Position numbers and translations under genes: made by a program. Under the pieces are notes generated by a model. That model searched no databases and had not been told where the DNA came from. It worked only from the letters and a program-made list of their open reading frames with translations. Below are positions 5,441 to 14,167 of a stretch of 34,078 nucleotides of DNA, piece by piece (position 1 is the stretch's first letter; every line of letters begins with the position of its first letter). This DNA comes from Chloroflexota bacterium (GTDB lineage Bacteria; Chloroflexota; Dormibacteria; Dormibacterales; Dormibacteraceae), in NCBI GenBank assembly GCA_005883575.1, contig VBFH01000072.1:1-34078 (forward strand), read 5' to 3'.

Positions 5441-8242
5441 ATGGCCAAGAATCTCGCCGACCTCACCGGGGCTCGTGTTGTCAAGAACGGCAACGGGCAC
5501 TCGACCAAAGCCAAAGGACTTCGCTTTGGGCGATTCTTCACACCCCCGGGCAGCCACGCCTACGACCTCGTCGAGTGGGAGCGCCGAACCGCCGCGATCA
5601 CCGGTGAGAAGGGCCAGGTCATCTTCGAGCAAAAGGACGTGGAGGTCCCCCGCTCGTGGTCGCAGTTGGCGATCAACGTCGTCGCCCAAAAGTACTTCCG
5701 GGGCAGTCCCGGCAGCCCCGAGCGGGAAACGAGCGTGCGCCAGATCATCGACCGAGTGGTTGACACGCTGGCGAGATGGGGTCGCGATGGCGGCTACTTC
5801 GCCACCGAAGAGGACGTGCTCAACTGGGCCGAGGAGCTGCGCTTCCTGCTGGTCACCCAGCAGGCGTCGTTCAACAGCCCGGTCTGGTTCAACATCGGCG
5901 TTCCCGGTCGCTCGCAGCAGGCTTCGGCGTGCTTCATCAACTCGGTCAACGACTCGATGGAGTCGATCCTCGACCTCGCCAAGACCGAAGGCATGCTCTT
6001 CAAGTTCGGCAGCGGCACCGGCACGAACCTGTCGGTCCTGCGCTCGTCCAAGGAGCAGTTGTCGGGTGGCGGCACCGCGTCGGGCCCTGTCTCCTTCATG
6101 AAGGGCTACGACTCTTTTGCCGGCTCGATCAAGTCCGGCGGGACGACGCGGCGGGCGGCCAAGATGGTGATCCTCAACGCCGACCACCCAGATGTCATGG
6201 ACTTCATCCGCTGCAAGGCGGAGGAAGAGAAGAAGGCGTGGGCCTTGATCGAGGCGGGCTACAACGCGGGCTTCAATGTCCCGGGCGGCGCCTATGACTC
6301 GGTGCAGTTCCAGAACGCCAACCATTCCGTCCGCGTCGGCGACGACTTCATGCACGCAGTGATCGACGACAAGGAGTGGAAGACGAAGGCGGTGGTCGAC
6401 GGCCGGACGGTGGAGAACTACAAGGCGCGCGACGTCTGGCGAGAGATCGCCGACGCAGCGTGGATCTGCGGCGACCCCGGTCTCCAGTTCGACAGCACGA
6501 TCCAGGACTGGAACGTCGTCCCCAACACCGGCCGCATCAATGCCACGAACCCGTGCTCCGAGTTCGTCTTCCTGGACGACACCGCATGCAACCTGCTCTC
6601 GCTGAACTTGATGAAGTTCCAAAACGAGCTCGGCACGTTCGACGTCGAGCGGCTGCAGCGCGCGGTCGACGTCTGCTTCACCGGGCAGGAGATCCTCGTC
6701 TCCAACGCCTCCTACCCAACCCCGCAGATCGCCAAGAACTCAGAAGCGCTGCGCCCACTCGGGCTCGGCTACGCCAACATCGGCGCCCTGCTCATGTCGA
6801 TGGGACTCGCCTATGACTCCGACGAAGGAAGACGCTTCGCCGGCGCCCTGACGGCGATCATGACCGGGCGGGCTTTCGCCCAGTCGGCCCGGATGGCGCA
6901 GGTCAAGGGACCCTTCACCGAGTACGCGAAGAACCGCGAACCGATGCTGCGCGTGATGGAGAAGCACCGCGCCGCGGCCTACCAGCTCTCGACGTCGCCC
7001 GAGTCGGCGGAAGTCGTGAACGCTGCGCGCTCGACGTGGGACGACGCCGTCAAGCTAGGCCGGGCTCACGGCTATCGCAACGCCCAGGCCACCGTCCTCG
7101 CACCGACCGGCACGATCGGGCTGATGATGGACTGCGACACGACCGGCATCGAACCCGACCTGGCGCTGGTCAAGTACAAGAAGCTCGTCGGGGGCGGCCT
7201 CCTGAAGATCGTCAACACCACCGTCCCCGCCGCCCTCCGCAAGCTCGGCTACGACGAGGTCAAGGTCAAAGAGATCGTCGAGTACATCGACGAGAACGAC
7301 ACCATAGAGGGCGCGCCGCACCTGCAGGATGAGCACCTGAAGGTGTTCGACTGCGCGTTCAAGCCGGTCAAGGGCACGCGCTCGATCGCGCCGATGGGCC
7401 ACGTCCGGATGATGGCCGCCGTGCAGCCCTTCATCTCCGGCTCCATGTCCAAGACTGTGAACCTGCCCACCGACGCCACGGTCGAAGAGATCCAGCAGAC
7501 CTACGTGGAGTCGTGGAAGCTCGGCCTCAAGTGCATCGCGATCTACCGCGACGGCTGCAAGCGCTCACAGCCGCTCTCCACCTCGCTGGAGAAGGAGAAG
7601 AAGGTGGTCGCGGCCGCTCCGCAGGACGTCGAATACCGCGCGGTCCGGCGCAAGCTGCCCGACGAGCGAAAGGCGGTCACGCACAAGTTCGACATCGGCG
7701 GACACGAGGGCTACCTGACGGTCGGGCTCTACGAGGACGGCACCCCTGGCGAGCTGTTCGTGACCATGGCCAAGGAGGGTTCGACCATCTCGGGCCTGAT
7801 GGACGCGTTCGCCACCCAGACCTCCTACGCCCTGCAGTTCGGAGTCCCGCTCAAGTTCATGGTCGACAAGTTCAGCCACATGCGGTTTGAGCCCTCGGGC
7901 TTCACCAAGAACAGAGAGATCCCGATCGCCAAGTCGATCGTGGACTACATCTTCCGCTGGATGGCCAGCCACTTCCTTCCGGTGGAGGAGCAGGACGAGG
8001 TCGGCATCGTGCGGCGCGAAGACCCGAAGCCGGTTGAGCCCGAGTTCAAGGTCATCGCCGCGCCGGCAGCGCTGCCCGCGCAGGGCGCACAAGAAAGCAA
8101 AACCATCAACGGCACCGCGACCCAAAAGATCGCGTTCGTGAACACGGACGCGCCTGCGTGCCCGGACTGCGGTTCGATCACCGTGCGGTCAGGCTCTTGC
8201 TATAAGTGCCTGAACTGTGGAGCCACGACCGGCTGTAGCTGA
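5441..8242 (+). CDS. nrdJ: Vitamin B12-dependent (class II) ribonucleotide reductase
   Basis: The 933-residue protein reduces ribonucleotides to deoxyribonucleotides using adenosylcobalamin as the radical source, independently of oxygen. The catalytic barrel carries SACFIN (Cys164), NPCSE (370-374, with Cys372 and Glu374) and APTGTIGLMMDCDTTGIEP from residue 554. From about residue 720 comes the TSCPD-type domain (HKFDIGGHEGYLTVGLY...). The C-terminus is a cysteine-rich ribbon with CPDC (907-910), CYKCLNC (920-926) and a terminal Cys932, as in the long NrdJ type; these cysteines would shuttle reducing equivalents. Length and domain order are normal for the family. It is preceded by a strong promoter and long leader and followed by an excellent terminator, so it is probably monocistronic. 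A NiCoT-type permease at 22946-24022 could supply cobalt for the cofactor. Confidence 0.97.
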   Translation: MAKNLADLTGARVVKNGNGHSTKAKGLRFGRFFTPPGSHAYDLVEWERRTAAITGEKGQVIFEQKDVEVPRSWSQLAINVVAQKYFRGSPGSPERETSVRQIIDRVVDTLARWGRDGGYFATEEDVLNWAEELRFLLVTQQASFNSPVWFNIGVPGRSQQASACFINSVNDSMESILDLAKTEGMLFKFGSGTGTNLSVLRSSKEQLSGGGTASGPVSFMKGYDSFAGSIKSGGTTRRAAKMVILNADHPDVMDFIRCKAEEEKKAWALIEAGYNAGFNVPGGAYDSVQFQNANHSVRVGDDFMHAVIDDKEWKTKAVVDGRTVENYKARDVWREIADAAWICGDPGLQFDSTIQDWNVVPNTGRINATNPCSEFVFLDDTACNLLSLNLMKFQNELGTFDVERLQRAVDVCFTGQEILVSNASYPTPQIAKNSEALRPLGLGYANIGALLMSMGLAYDSDEGRRFAGALTAIMTGRAFAQSARMAQVKGPFTEYAKNREPMLRVMEKHRAAAYQLSTSPESAEVVNAARSTWDDAVKLGRAHGYRNAQATVLAPTGTIGLMMDCDTTGIEPDLALVKYKKLVGGGLLKIVNTTVPAALRKLGYDEVKVKEIVEYIDENDTIEGAPHLQDEHLKVFDCAFKPVKGTRSIAPMGHVRMMAAVQPFISGSMSKTVNLPTDATVEEIQQTYVESWKLGLKCIAIYRDGCKRSQPLSTSLEKEKKVVAAAPQDVEYRAVRRKLPDERKAVTHKFDIGGHEGYLTVGLYEDGTPGELFVTMAKEGSTISGLMDAFATQTSYALQFGVPLKFMVDKFSHMRFEPSGFTKNREIPIAKSIVDYIFRWMASHFLPVEEQDEVGIVRREDPKPVEPEFKVIAAPAALPAQGAQESKTINGTATQKIAFVNTDAPACPDCGSITVRSGSCYKCLNCGATTGCS

Positions 8243-8260
8243 AAGCCCCCTCCCCAACAG

Positions 8261-8292
8261 AGCGCCGTCCTGAGAAATCAGGCGGCGCTTTT
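8261..8292 (+). terminator. nrdJ intrinsic terminator
   Basis: AGCGCCG-T-CCTGA pairs with TCAGG-CGGCGCT around a GAAA loop (12 bp with one bulged T) and is followed by TTTT at 8289-8292. It lies 19 nt after the nrdJ stop codon. Confidence 0.85.
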
Positions 8293-8352
8293 CATATGCC
8301 GGGGGTGTCCTCCCAATCCACGGGAAGGGGCGCGCAGCCTTGGAGGGGCCGG

Positions 8353-8736
8353 TCAGGAACCGTTGGGCTGGAAGCTGACCTCGATCAGCGGGCTGTAGCG
8401 GACCATCCGCTCCAGGTCGTCCCGCTTCCAGGCACGCGCGATGTAAGGGAGGATCCTGCGCCGTTCGGCCCCATCGTCAATGACCCGAGCAGTCGCCAGC
8501 AGGTCGGCCTTTGTCTTGCCCTTGAGGTGAAAGATGAGATGCGGATCCGCTTCGAGGTTCAGCAGCCACCGGCGCTTCCTCGGATACGGGGTGCCGCTGA
8601 TGTAGATGCGGCCGTCGACGTTGTGGAAGACAATCTCCAGGCGTCTCGGTTCGCCGCTCCGCCGGCCGGTCGTCGTGATGTCGATCGTGTGACCTCGCTC
8701 CAGCGCCGCCTCGATCACGTCTTTTGTAGTCGCCAT
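8353..8736 (-). CDS. Deazaflavin-dependent nitroreductase-like / split-barrel flavoprotein
   Basis: A 127-residue protein starting at ATG 8736. The pattern TTGRRSGEPRRLEIVF, then ISGTPYPRKRRWLLNL and EADPHLIFHLKGK, is characteristic of the DUF385 / F420H2-dependent quinone reductase group with a pyridoxamine-oxidase-like split barrel. Members bind F420 or flavin and reduce quinones or nitro compounds, or may only bind the cofactor. The protein is near the short end of the family. The gene begins 11 nt after the acetyltransferase gene ends and is probably cotranscribed with it. Together with the F420-reductase-like gene at 10648 it hints that the cell makes F420, but neither gene proves it. 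Confidence 0.75.
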   Translation of the reverse strand: MATTKDVIEAALERGHTIDITTTGRRSGEPRRLEIVFHNVDGRIYISGTPYPRKRRWLLNLEADPHLIFHLKGKTKADLLATARVIDDGAERRRILPYIARAWKRDDLERMVRYSPLIEVSFQPNGS

Positions 8737-8747
8737 GTCAACTGGCT

Positions 8748-9434
8748 CTATCCGCTGGGCGCGGCGGGTATTCCATTGCGGATGTCCGCGAGGGACCGGC
8801 GCTGCTCGCCGTGGGCGTCGAAGTTCTCTGGGGCCAGCCAGGCCTCGAATGCGGCCCGGCAGCGCGGCCATTCCGTGTCGGTGATCGAGTACCAGGCAGT
8901 GTCCCGATTGCGGCCCTTGACGACTCGATGCTGGCGAAAGACGCCTTCGAAGGTGAATCCGAATCGTTGCGCGGCCCGCCGCGAGGCTGCGTTGGCCGCA
9001 TCGCATTTCCACTCCAGGCGCCTGTTGCCGAGCTCGTCGAACGCGTGCCGCGACATCAGGTAGATGGCCTCTGTAGCCTGTCGGGTGCGCTGCAGCTGGG
9101 GCGAAAGCCAGATGTGACCGATCTCGGTCACACCGTGCTCGGGCACGATGCTCATGAAGGTTGCGAGACCGCGAGCAACACCTGCCTCGCGGTCGATGAT
9201 CGTGAAGGCGAGCGGGTCGTCGAGGGCCTCGCGTTCGCGTAGCCAGGCGAAGAACTCGTCCTTCCCGGGGAAAGGACCGTAGGGCAGGTAGAACCAGGTC
9301 GCATCCGCCCCGACCGTGGAGGCGAAGAGGTCGTCACCGTGGCGCTCGGCGCTGAGAGGCTCGAGCAACACGCTTTCGCCCGCCAGCGGCACACGTTGCG
9401 GTGGTCTGGCAGGTCGCCAAACGAGGTCTTTCAT
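8748..9434 (-). CDS. GNAT family N-acetyltransferase (RimJ/RimL type)
   Basis: A 228-residue GNAT protein. The acetyl-CoA region is a degenerate Q/RxxGxA (QLQRTRQATEA) after the beta-strand EIGHIWLSP. The conserved end of the fold reads NAASRRAAQRFGFTFEGVFRQHRVVKGRNRD followed by WYSITDTEW, which is typical of RimJ/RimL-like enzymes of this length found in many soil bacteria. It should transfer acetyl from acetyl-CoA to an amine; the acceptor is unknown. It is divergent from the antiporter gene, the two starts being only 21 bp apart, and it is followed by the small reductase. Confidence 0.85.
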   Translation of the reverse strand: MKDLVWRPARPPQRVPLAGESVLLEPLSAERHGDDLFASTVGADATWFYLPYGPFPGKDEFFAWLREREALDDPLAFTIIDREAGVARGLATFMSIVPEHGVTEIGHIWLSPQLQRTRQATEAIYLMSRHAFDELGNRRLEWKCDAANAASRRAAQRFGFTFEGVFRQHRVVKGRNRDTAWYSITDTEWPRCRAAFEAWLAPENFDAHGEQRRSLADIRNGIPAAPSG

Positions 9435-9442
9435 CGGTCACC

Positions 9443-9448
9443 TATTCT
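9443..9448 (+). promoter_or_regulatory. Leaderless -10 of the antiporter gene
   Basis: TATTCT ends 7 nt before GTG 9456, the same geometry as at 2781-2799 and 4034-4039. No clear -35 is seen. The element lies in a 21-bp divergent gap. Confidence 0.5.
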
Positions 9449-9455
9449 CCCGGCA

Positions 9456-10616
9456 GTGGATCGCACTGCACCAGCCATCCTCGAGCTTGGGCTTCTCCTG
9501 ATGCTTGCGGCCCTCGCCGGCCGCGCGGCACGCGCGCTAGGCCTTCCGGCGGTGATCGGTTATCTGCTGGTCGGGGTCGTCGTCTCGCCTTTCACGCCAG
9601 GGTACGTCGCCAACCGCGAGCAGCTCTCCATCCTTGCCGACGTCGGCGTGGTTCTGCTCCTTTTCGAGGTCGGAATCGAGATCAACCCTCTTCGCCTCGC
9701 CCGCGAAGGGCGCCGACTTCTCCTGCTCGCGCCCCTGCAGGTGCTCGCGACGTGGGCCTTCAGTGCCGCGGCCTGCCTCGCTCTGGGCCTGCAGCCCGCG
9801 GGCGCGGCGATGATCGGCCTGTCGATCGCGATGTCATCGAGCGTCGTCGTCGTCAACATCACTCGCAGCCGAAGGCGCACCACCGACGCACGGACCGACG
9901 AAGTCCTGCTCGGTTGGAGCCTGATCCAGGATCTGGTTGGAGTCGGCGCGGCGCTGATCCTCGTCGTGGTGGTTGGCGTGGGCGGTCGCTCCGGTCTCGC
10001 CGCCGTGGCAGGCGTGCTCGCGTTCGCGCTCCTGTCCGCGGTCGCCGCGTTCCTCCTACCGTGGCTGCTGCGGAGGCTGCAGACGGAGCACGACCTGTTC
10101 CTGCTCGTCTCTGTGGCCAGCGGCCTGCTTGTCGCCGGCGTCGGGTCGCGCTACTTCGGCATCCCGCTCGCCTTGGCGGCATTCGTCGCCGGTGTCGCCA
10201 TCACCGAAAGTCCAGTGGCTGCCGAAGCCCGCCAGCGCCTGTTGCCGTTCCGCGATCTCTTCGCAGTCATGTTCTTCGTCGCCCTTGGAACGGTCATCGA
10301 CCCCAACCTGCTGCTTCAGGCGCTGCCGTGGTTGCTGGCCTTTCTCGCCATGGTCCTCCTCGCCAAGGTGCTGGTCGTCTGGCTGATGGCGCGCTTTACG
10401 CGAATTGGCGCTCGAAGGCTCCAGCTCGCAGTCGGACTGGGCCAGGTCGGCGAGTTCAGCTACGTGCTCGGCGCCCTGGCTCTCGGGGCGGGCCTCATCT
10501 CCGCGCAGGTGAGCTCTGCGCTGGTGGGCGCAGTGGTGATCTCCATAGCGGCCTCGTCGATCCTCGTCCGAGTCGCGCACCGCTCGAATAGACGTCTGCC
10601 CGCCGCTGTTCAATAA
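9456..10616 (+). CDS. CPA2 (KefB-type) cation:proton antiporter, membrane domain only
   Basis: The 386-residue protein is hydrophobic throughout, with about 11-12 membrane segments. LPAVIGYLLVGVVVSPF, LLFEVGIEINPLRL, IGLSIAMSSSVVVVN and WSLIQDLVGVG are typical of the Na+/H+ exchanger fold; SSSVVVV and the QD pair in the fifth-sixth helix region belong to the ion-binding crossover. FVALGTVIDPNLL and LGQVGEFSYVL in the second half are also conserved in KefB/YbaL-like proteins. There is no C-terminal TrkA-N/RCK domain, so it is a stand-alone transporter. The GTG 9456 start is supported by TATTCT 7 nt upstream; the longer frame from 9339 would overlap the acetyltransferase gene. The exact ion is unknown. 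Confidence 0.88.
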   Translation: MDRTAPAILELGLLLMLAALAGRAARALGLPAVIGYLLVGVVVSPFTPGYVANREQLSILADVGVVLLLFEVGIEINPLRLAREGRRLLLLAPLQVLATWAFSAAACLALGLQPAGAAMIGLSIAMSSSVVVVNITRSRRRTTDARTDEVLLGWSLIQDLVGVGAALILVVVVGVGGRSGLAAVAGVLAFALLSAVAAFLLPWLLRRLQTEHDLFLLVSVASGLLVAGVGSRYFGIPLALAAFVAGVAITESPVAAEARQRLLPFRDLFAVMFFVALGTVIDPNLLLQALPWLLAFLAMVLLAKVLVVWLMARFTRIGARRLQLAVGLGQVGEFSYVLGALALGAGLISAQVSSALVGAVVISIAASSILVRVAHRSNRRLPAAVQ

Positions 10617-10635
10617 CTCGGCGTATACCGGTCTC

Positions 10636-10641
10636 AGGAGG
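10636..10641 (+). promoter_or_regulatory. Consensus ribosome-binding site
   Basis: A full AGGAGG lies 6 nt before ATG 10648. It fixes the start of the F420-reductase-like gene and contrasts with the leaderless starts nearby. Confidence 0.8.
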
Positions 10642-10647
10642 TCTCAC

Positions 10648-11286
10648 ATGAAGGTTGCGATCATCGGCTCGGGGAACGTCGGCAAGGCGCTGGCCGGATC
10701 TGCGACGCGGGCGGGCCACAAAGTCACCATGGCGGCGAGCGACCCTGCTCACGCGGAAGAGGCGGCCAAGGCGACCAAGGCGCACGCGGCGCGCTCCAAC
10801 CAAGACGCGGTCAAGGACGCCGAGCTCGTGGTGCTGGCCGTACCTGCGAACAAGGTGGACGAGGTCGTCGGCGGCCTCGCACAAAAGCTCGACGGCAAGG
10901 TGATCATCGACGTCACCAACCGAGTCAACCCGAAGGACCCGGGTCAGGTGCTCGACGGCTCGTCCACCGCGGAGCGCATCCAGAAGCAGGCCCCGAAATC
11001 GCACGTCGTCAAGGCGTTCAACTACGCGTTTGCTTCGAAGATGGCGGACCCGATGGTGGACGGAACGAGGCTCGACGCCTATGTCGCCGGCGATGACGCG
11101 GGAGCGAAGCAGAAAGCCCTCGAGTTCGCGGAATCGATTGGTTTCCGGCCGGTCGACGCGGGACCGCTCGCCATGGCTCGAGCGCTCGAGGCGATGGCCA
11201 TGCTGAACATCCTGCTCCAGATTCAGAACAACTGGCCCTGGCAGAGCGGATGGAAGCTCGCCGGGCCGACAGGCGGCGACGAGTGA
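10648..11286 (+). CDS. NADPH-dependent F420 reductase-like NAD(P)-binding protein
   Basis: A 212-residue protein. It opens with a Rossmann strand and GSGNVGKAL (GxGxxG, residues 8-16), followed by ELVVLAVPANKVDEVV and DVTNRVNP, the pattern of F420:NADP oxidoreductases and their ProC/6PGDH-like relatives. KAFNYAFASKM matches the 'KAFNT' segment near the active site. The C-terminal helix (LEAMAMLNILLQIQNNWPW) would form the dimer or substrate lobe. True use of F420 cannot be decided; many homologues are simply annotated as NADPH-binding. The stop codon overlaps the GTG of the VOC gene (GTGA), so the two genes are translationally coupled. Confidence 0.82.
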   Translation: MKVAIIGSGNVGKALAGSATRAGHKVTMAASDPAHAEEAAKATKAHAARSNQDAVKDAELVVLAVPANKVDEVVGGLAQKLDGKVIIDVTNRVNPKDPGQVLDGSSTAERIQKQAPKSHVVKAFNYAFASKMADPMVDGTRLDAYVAGDDAGAKQKALEFAESIGFRPVDAGPLAMARALEAMAMLNILLQIQNNWPWQSGWKLAGPTGGDE

Positions 11287-11813
11287 GCAGCCAGACCAAA
11301 ACCCCGACTGGCGTCGGGCCGCTCGAGCGGAGTGAGCGGCCAATTGATCCCGCGGTCAACATCGGCCACGTCCACCTGAAGACGGCAGACATCGATCGCG
11401 TGCATCACTTCTATGTCGACATCCTCGGCTTCGACGTAGTGTGGCGCCATCCGACGGCGCTCTTCATCTCCGCCGGCGGCTACCACCATCACCTGGGCTT
11501 CAACACCTGGGAGTCGAAAGGCGGCTCTCCCCCGCCTCCCGGAACCACAGGGCTTTACCACGTCGCGATTCGCTACCCCACACGCGCCGCTCTCGGTGAC
11601 GCATTCCGCAGGCTCGTCGCCGCGGAGTGGCCGCTCGACGGCTTCAACGACCACGGAACCCACGAGGCGCTGTACCTTCGCGACCCTGACGGCAATGGGC
11701 TCGAGCTCTGCTGGGACCGACCCGAAGACCAGTGGCCGCGCGACGCTGAGGGTCGTCTTACTTTCAGCAACCACAACCTCGATCTCGAGGGCCTGCTGAA
11801 GGACGGCGCCTAG
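11283..11813 (+). CDS. VOC family protein (catechol 2,3-dioxygenase-like)
   Basis: The 176-residue protein has two glyoxalase/bleomycin-resistance half-domains: INIGHVHLKTADIDRVHHFY...GFDV in the first and GLYHVAIRYPTRAALGDAF...YLRDPDGNGLELCWD in the second. Metal ligand candidates are His29, His93 and Glu141. The pattern GYHHHLGFNTW and the DPDGNGLELCWDRP ending are typical of CatE-like proteins, which cleave catechols, but the substrate here is unknown. The start is GTG 11283, overlapping the previous stop. Its stop is interlocked with the fuconate dehydratase stop in CTAG at 11810-11813. Confidence 0.85.
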   Translation: MSSQTKTPTGVGPLERSERPIDPAVNIGHVHLKTADIDRVHHFYVDILGFDVVWRHPTALFISAGGYHHHLGFNTWESKGGSPPPPGTTGLYHVAIRYPTRAALGDAFRRLVAAEWPLDGFNDHGTHEALYLRDPDGNGLELCWDRPEDQWPRDAEGRLTFSNHNLDLEGLLKDGA

Positions 11814-13126
11814 GCGGACTTCGTGTCGGCGGCGCTCCAGACGGGGCCGGATGGAAACTCGAAATCACGGAGGGACTCGGGGCGCATCGTGATACTCCAA
11901 CCGGGCGCGCGAGGCGCGACGTAGCAGCCATCGCGGATGACCACCGGGTCGAGGAAATGCTCGTGTAGGTGCTCGACGTATTCGAGCACCCTGTTCTCCA
12001 GGGACCCGCTCACAGCGATGTAGTCGAACATCGAGACATGCTGCACGTACTCGCACAACCCGACGCCTCCCGCATGCGGGCACACGGGCACACCAAACTT
12101 AGCCGCCAGCAGCAACACGGCGAGCACCTCGTTGAGGCCGCCCAACCGGCAGGCGTCGAGCTGGCAGAAGCCGATCGCCTCCGCCTGGAACAGCTGCTTG
12201 AACATCACACGGTTCTGGCAATGCTCACCGGTGGCCACCTTGATCGGAGCGATGCCGCGCGCGATCGTGGCGTGGCCGAGGACGTCGTCGGGGCTTGTCG
12301 GCTCCTCGATCCAGTAAGGCTGGAACTCGGCCAGGCGCTTCACGTTGGCGATCGCGTCCCCAACCTCCCAGACCTGGTTGGCGTCCATCATGAGGCGGCG
12401 CTCGGGCCCGATCTCCTCACGCACGATCCGCGCGCGACGAACGTCGTCCTCGATCCGCTGGCCGACTTTCATCTTCACGTGCGACCAGCCCCCAGCCACC
12501 GCTTCGCGACACAGCGCGCGCAGCTTCTCGTCTGAGTAGCCGAGCCACCCCGCTGAGGTCGTGTAGGCCGGATAGCCTGAGCGCAGCATCTCTGCCTCGC
12601 GGTCAGCACGGGTTGGCGCCATTCGCTGCAGGATCGCGAGGGCCTCGTCCGGAGTCAGCGCGTCGCTGATGTAGCGGAAGTCGATGCAGGCAACGATCTG
12701 CTCCGGGGTCATGTCCACGACCAGCTTCCAGAGCGGTTTGCCCTCGACTTTTGCGTACAGGTCCCAGACCGCGTTCACGAGCGCGGCGGAAGCGAGATGG
12801 ATGACACCCTTCTCGGGTCCGATCCAGCGCAGCTGCTGCTCACCGGTGATGGACCGCCAGAAGCCGCGCATATCGGAAGTGATCGACTCGAGGGTCCGGC
12901 CGGCAACCATGGGAGCGAGAGCATTGATCGCCGCTACGCAGACCTCAGTGCCGCGACCAAGGGTGAATGTCAGTCCGTGCCCCTCGAGCCGGTCTTCGGA
13001 GTCGGTCCGCAGCACGACGTACGCGGCGGAATAGTCCGGTGTGGTGTGCATCGCGTCCGAGCCGGCAAGGGTCCGCGAGGTCGGAAATCGCACGTCGTGG
13101 GCTGTGACGCTGATGATGCGGCGCAC
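11810..13126 (-). CDS. fucD: L-fuconate dehydratase (enolase superfamily)
   Basis: Dehydrates L-fuconate to 2-keto-3-deoxy-L-fuconate. The 438-residue protein carries the N-terminal capping domain with YSAAYVVLRTD and EGHGLTFTLGRGTE, characteristic of FucD/ENOSF1, and the mandelate-racemase-type barrel. The catalytic KxK is Lys218-Met-Lys220 (HVKMKVG). Metal ligands are Asp248 (MDANQVW), Glu274 (YWIEEP) and Glu301 (ATGEHCQ), and the C-terminal base is His351 (CPHAGGVGL). From memory these numbers coincide with the characterised Xanthomonas enzyme, which supports the GTG start at 13126. A GTG six codons earlier, overlapping the permease gene, is the alternative. AAGGG precedes the chosen start by about 6 nt. 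It is the last gene of the sugar-binding-protein/permease operon. Confidence 0.93.
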   Translation of the reverse strand: MRRIISVTAHDVRFPTSRTLAGSDAMHTTPDYSAAYVVLRTDSEDRLEGHGLTFTLGRGTEVCVAAINALAPMVAGRTLESITSDMRGFWRSITGEQQLRWIGPEKGVIHLASAALVNAVWDLYAKVEGKPLWKLVVDMTPEQIVACIDFRYISDALTPDEALAILQRMAPTRADREAEMLRSGYPAYTTSAGWLGYSDEKLRALCREAVAGGWSHVKMKVGQRIEDDVRRARIVREEIGPERRLMMDANQVWEVGDAIANVKRLAEFQPYWIEEPTSPDDVLGHATIARGIAPIKVATGEHCQNRVMFKQLFQAEAIGFCQLDACRLGGLNEVLAVLLLAAKFGVPVCPHAGGVGLCEYVQHVSMFDYIAVSGSLENRVLEYVEHLHEHFLDPVVIRDGCYVAPRAPGWSITMRPESLRDFEFPSGPVWSAADTKSA

Positions 13127-13127
13127 G

Positions 13128-14162
13128 TCAGCCCTTGACCGCACCGACGAGCAGGCCGCGTGCGATGAACCGCTCGAGCGCGATCGCCATTGCGATCACC
13201 GGCCCGATCATGATCAGGATCAGCACCGACATGTACCACCACTGAGGACCGCGCGTGGCGTTCTGCGCCGCCACCGTGAGCGGCAGGGTCTGAGCGTTGG
13301 CGCTTGTGAGGAACAGCGCGATCAGGTACTCGTTCCAGGCGAACACCAGCACGAATAGGAACGTCGCCACGAGGCCGGGCACCGCGAGGGGAAGCACGAT
13401 CGAGCGAAAGATTCGGTAAGGAGATGCGCCGTCGATCGCCGCGCTCTCCTCGAGCTCGACGGGGATGCTCTGGAAGTAGTCGCGCATCAACCAGACCACG
13501 ATCGGGAGGTGCGAGGCGACGTAAGCGATGATCAGGGCCCCCCATGTGTCGAGCAGGTTTAGCTGCTGGAAGAAGATGTAGATCGGGATCACGACCGCGA
13601 CGGGCGGCAGCATGCGCTGCGAGATCATCCAGAACGCGATGTCGTCGTTCCCGACTGCCCTCTTCGAGCGTCGGGCAAGCGTGTTGAGCAGCAAGAGGAA
13701 GAGGCAAAATCCGCCCAGGGCCCCGATCTGCCACGGTGCGCGCGCGATCATCACGATGACCGCCAGCACCACCCCGGCGGCAAACGAGGCGATCGCCCCC
13801 AAACTCACCCGATAGCGCATACGCACGAGGCCGTATGCCGCCATGGAGCCCACGATCAACGTGATCGTGGTGCTGGTCAGCCCGACCACGACCGTGTTCA
13901 GGTAGGGCCGGAAGGTGTCCTCGCCCAGGTCGACGAAGATGTAGTGCCACGAGTCGAGGTTGGGCTGAAAGTCTCGAAACGGGATGTAGAACGGACCGCT
14001 GTTCACGTCGAGCGGGGTCTTCAGCGAGGTGACCGCGAGCCAGTACAGGGGGAACAGGACGACGAAGGCCCAGGCGAACAGGAGCACGTACGACACGACC
14101 ATGGTCGGGAACGGGATGGAGGTCGTGGAGACGGACTGTCGCCGCGTTCGCGTGAAAGCCAT
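13128..14162 (-). CDS. Carbohydrate ABC transporter permease (MalG type), pair 1
   Basis: The 344-residue membrane protein is the second permease of a CUT1 sugar importer. The ATPase-contacting EAA loop reads VELEESAAIDGASPYRIFRSI. The N-terminal half is typical up to MAAYGLVRMRYR, but the sequence then has roughly 60 extra residues containing two hydrophobic segments (LGAIASFAAGVVLAVIVMIA and IGALGGFCLFLLLLNTLA) before the usual FWMISQRMLPPVAVVIPIYI. It should therefore have about eight helices instead of six. It starts at ATG 14162, 5 nt after the partner permease, and ends 1 nt before the fuconate dehydratase start. Given its neighbours it most likely imports L-fucose or a fucose-containing sugar. 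Confidence 0.92.
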   Translation of the reverse strand: MAFTRTRRQSVSTTSIPFPTMVVSYVLLFAWAFVVLFPLYWLAVTSLKTPLDVNSGPFYIPFRDFQPNLDSWHYIFVDLGEDTFRPYLNTVVVGLTSTTITLIVGSMAAYGLVRMRYRVSLGAIASFAAGVVLAVIVMIARAPWQIGALGGFCLFLLLLNTLARRSKRAVGNDDIAFWMISQRMLPPVAVVIPIYIFFQQLNLLDTWGALIIAYVASHLPIVVWLMRDYFQSIPVELEESAAIDGASPYRIFRSIVLPLAVPGLVATFLFVLVFAWNEYLIALFLTSANAQTLPLTVAAQNATRGPQWWYMSVLILIMIGPVIAMAIALERFIARGLLVGAVKG

Positions 14163-14167
14163 GGAAC

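Noticed and set aside
5354-6622. 422-codon minus-strand frame opposite nrdJ
   Set aside because: It mirrors the coding strand of an unmistakable ribonucleotide reductase and has shadow-like composition (Val/Asp/Arg rich).
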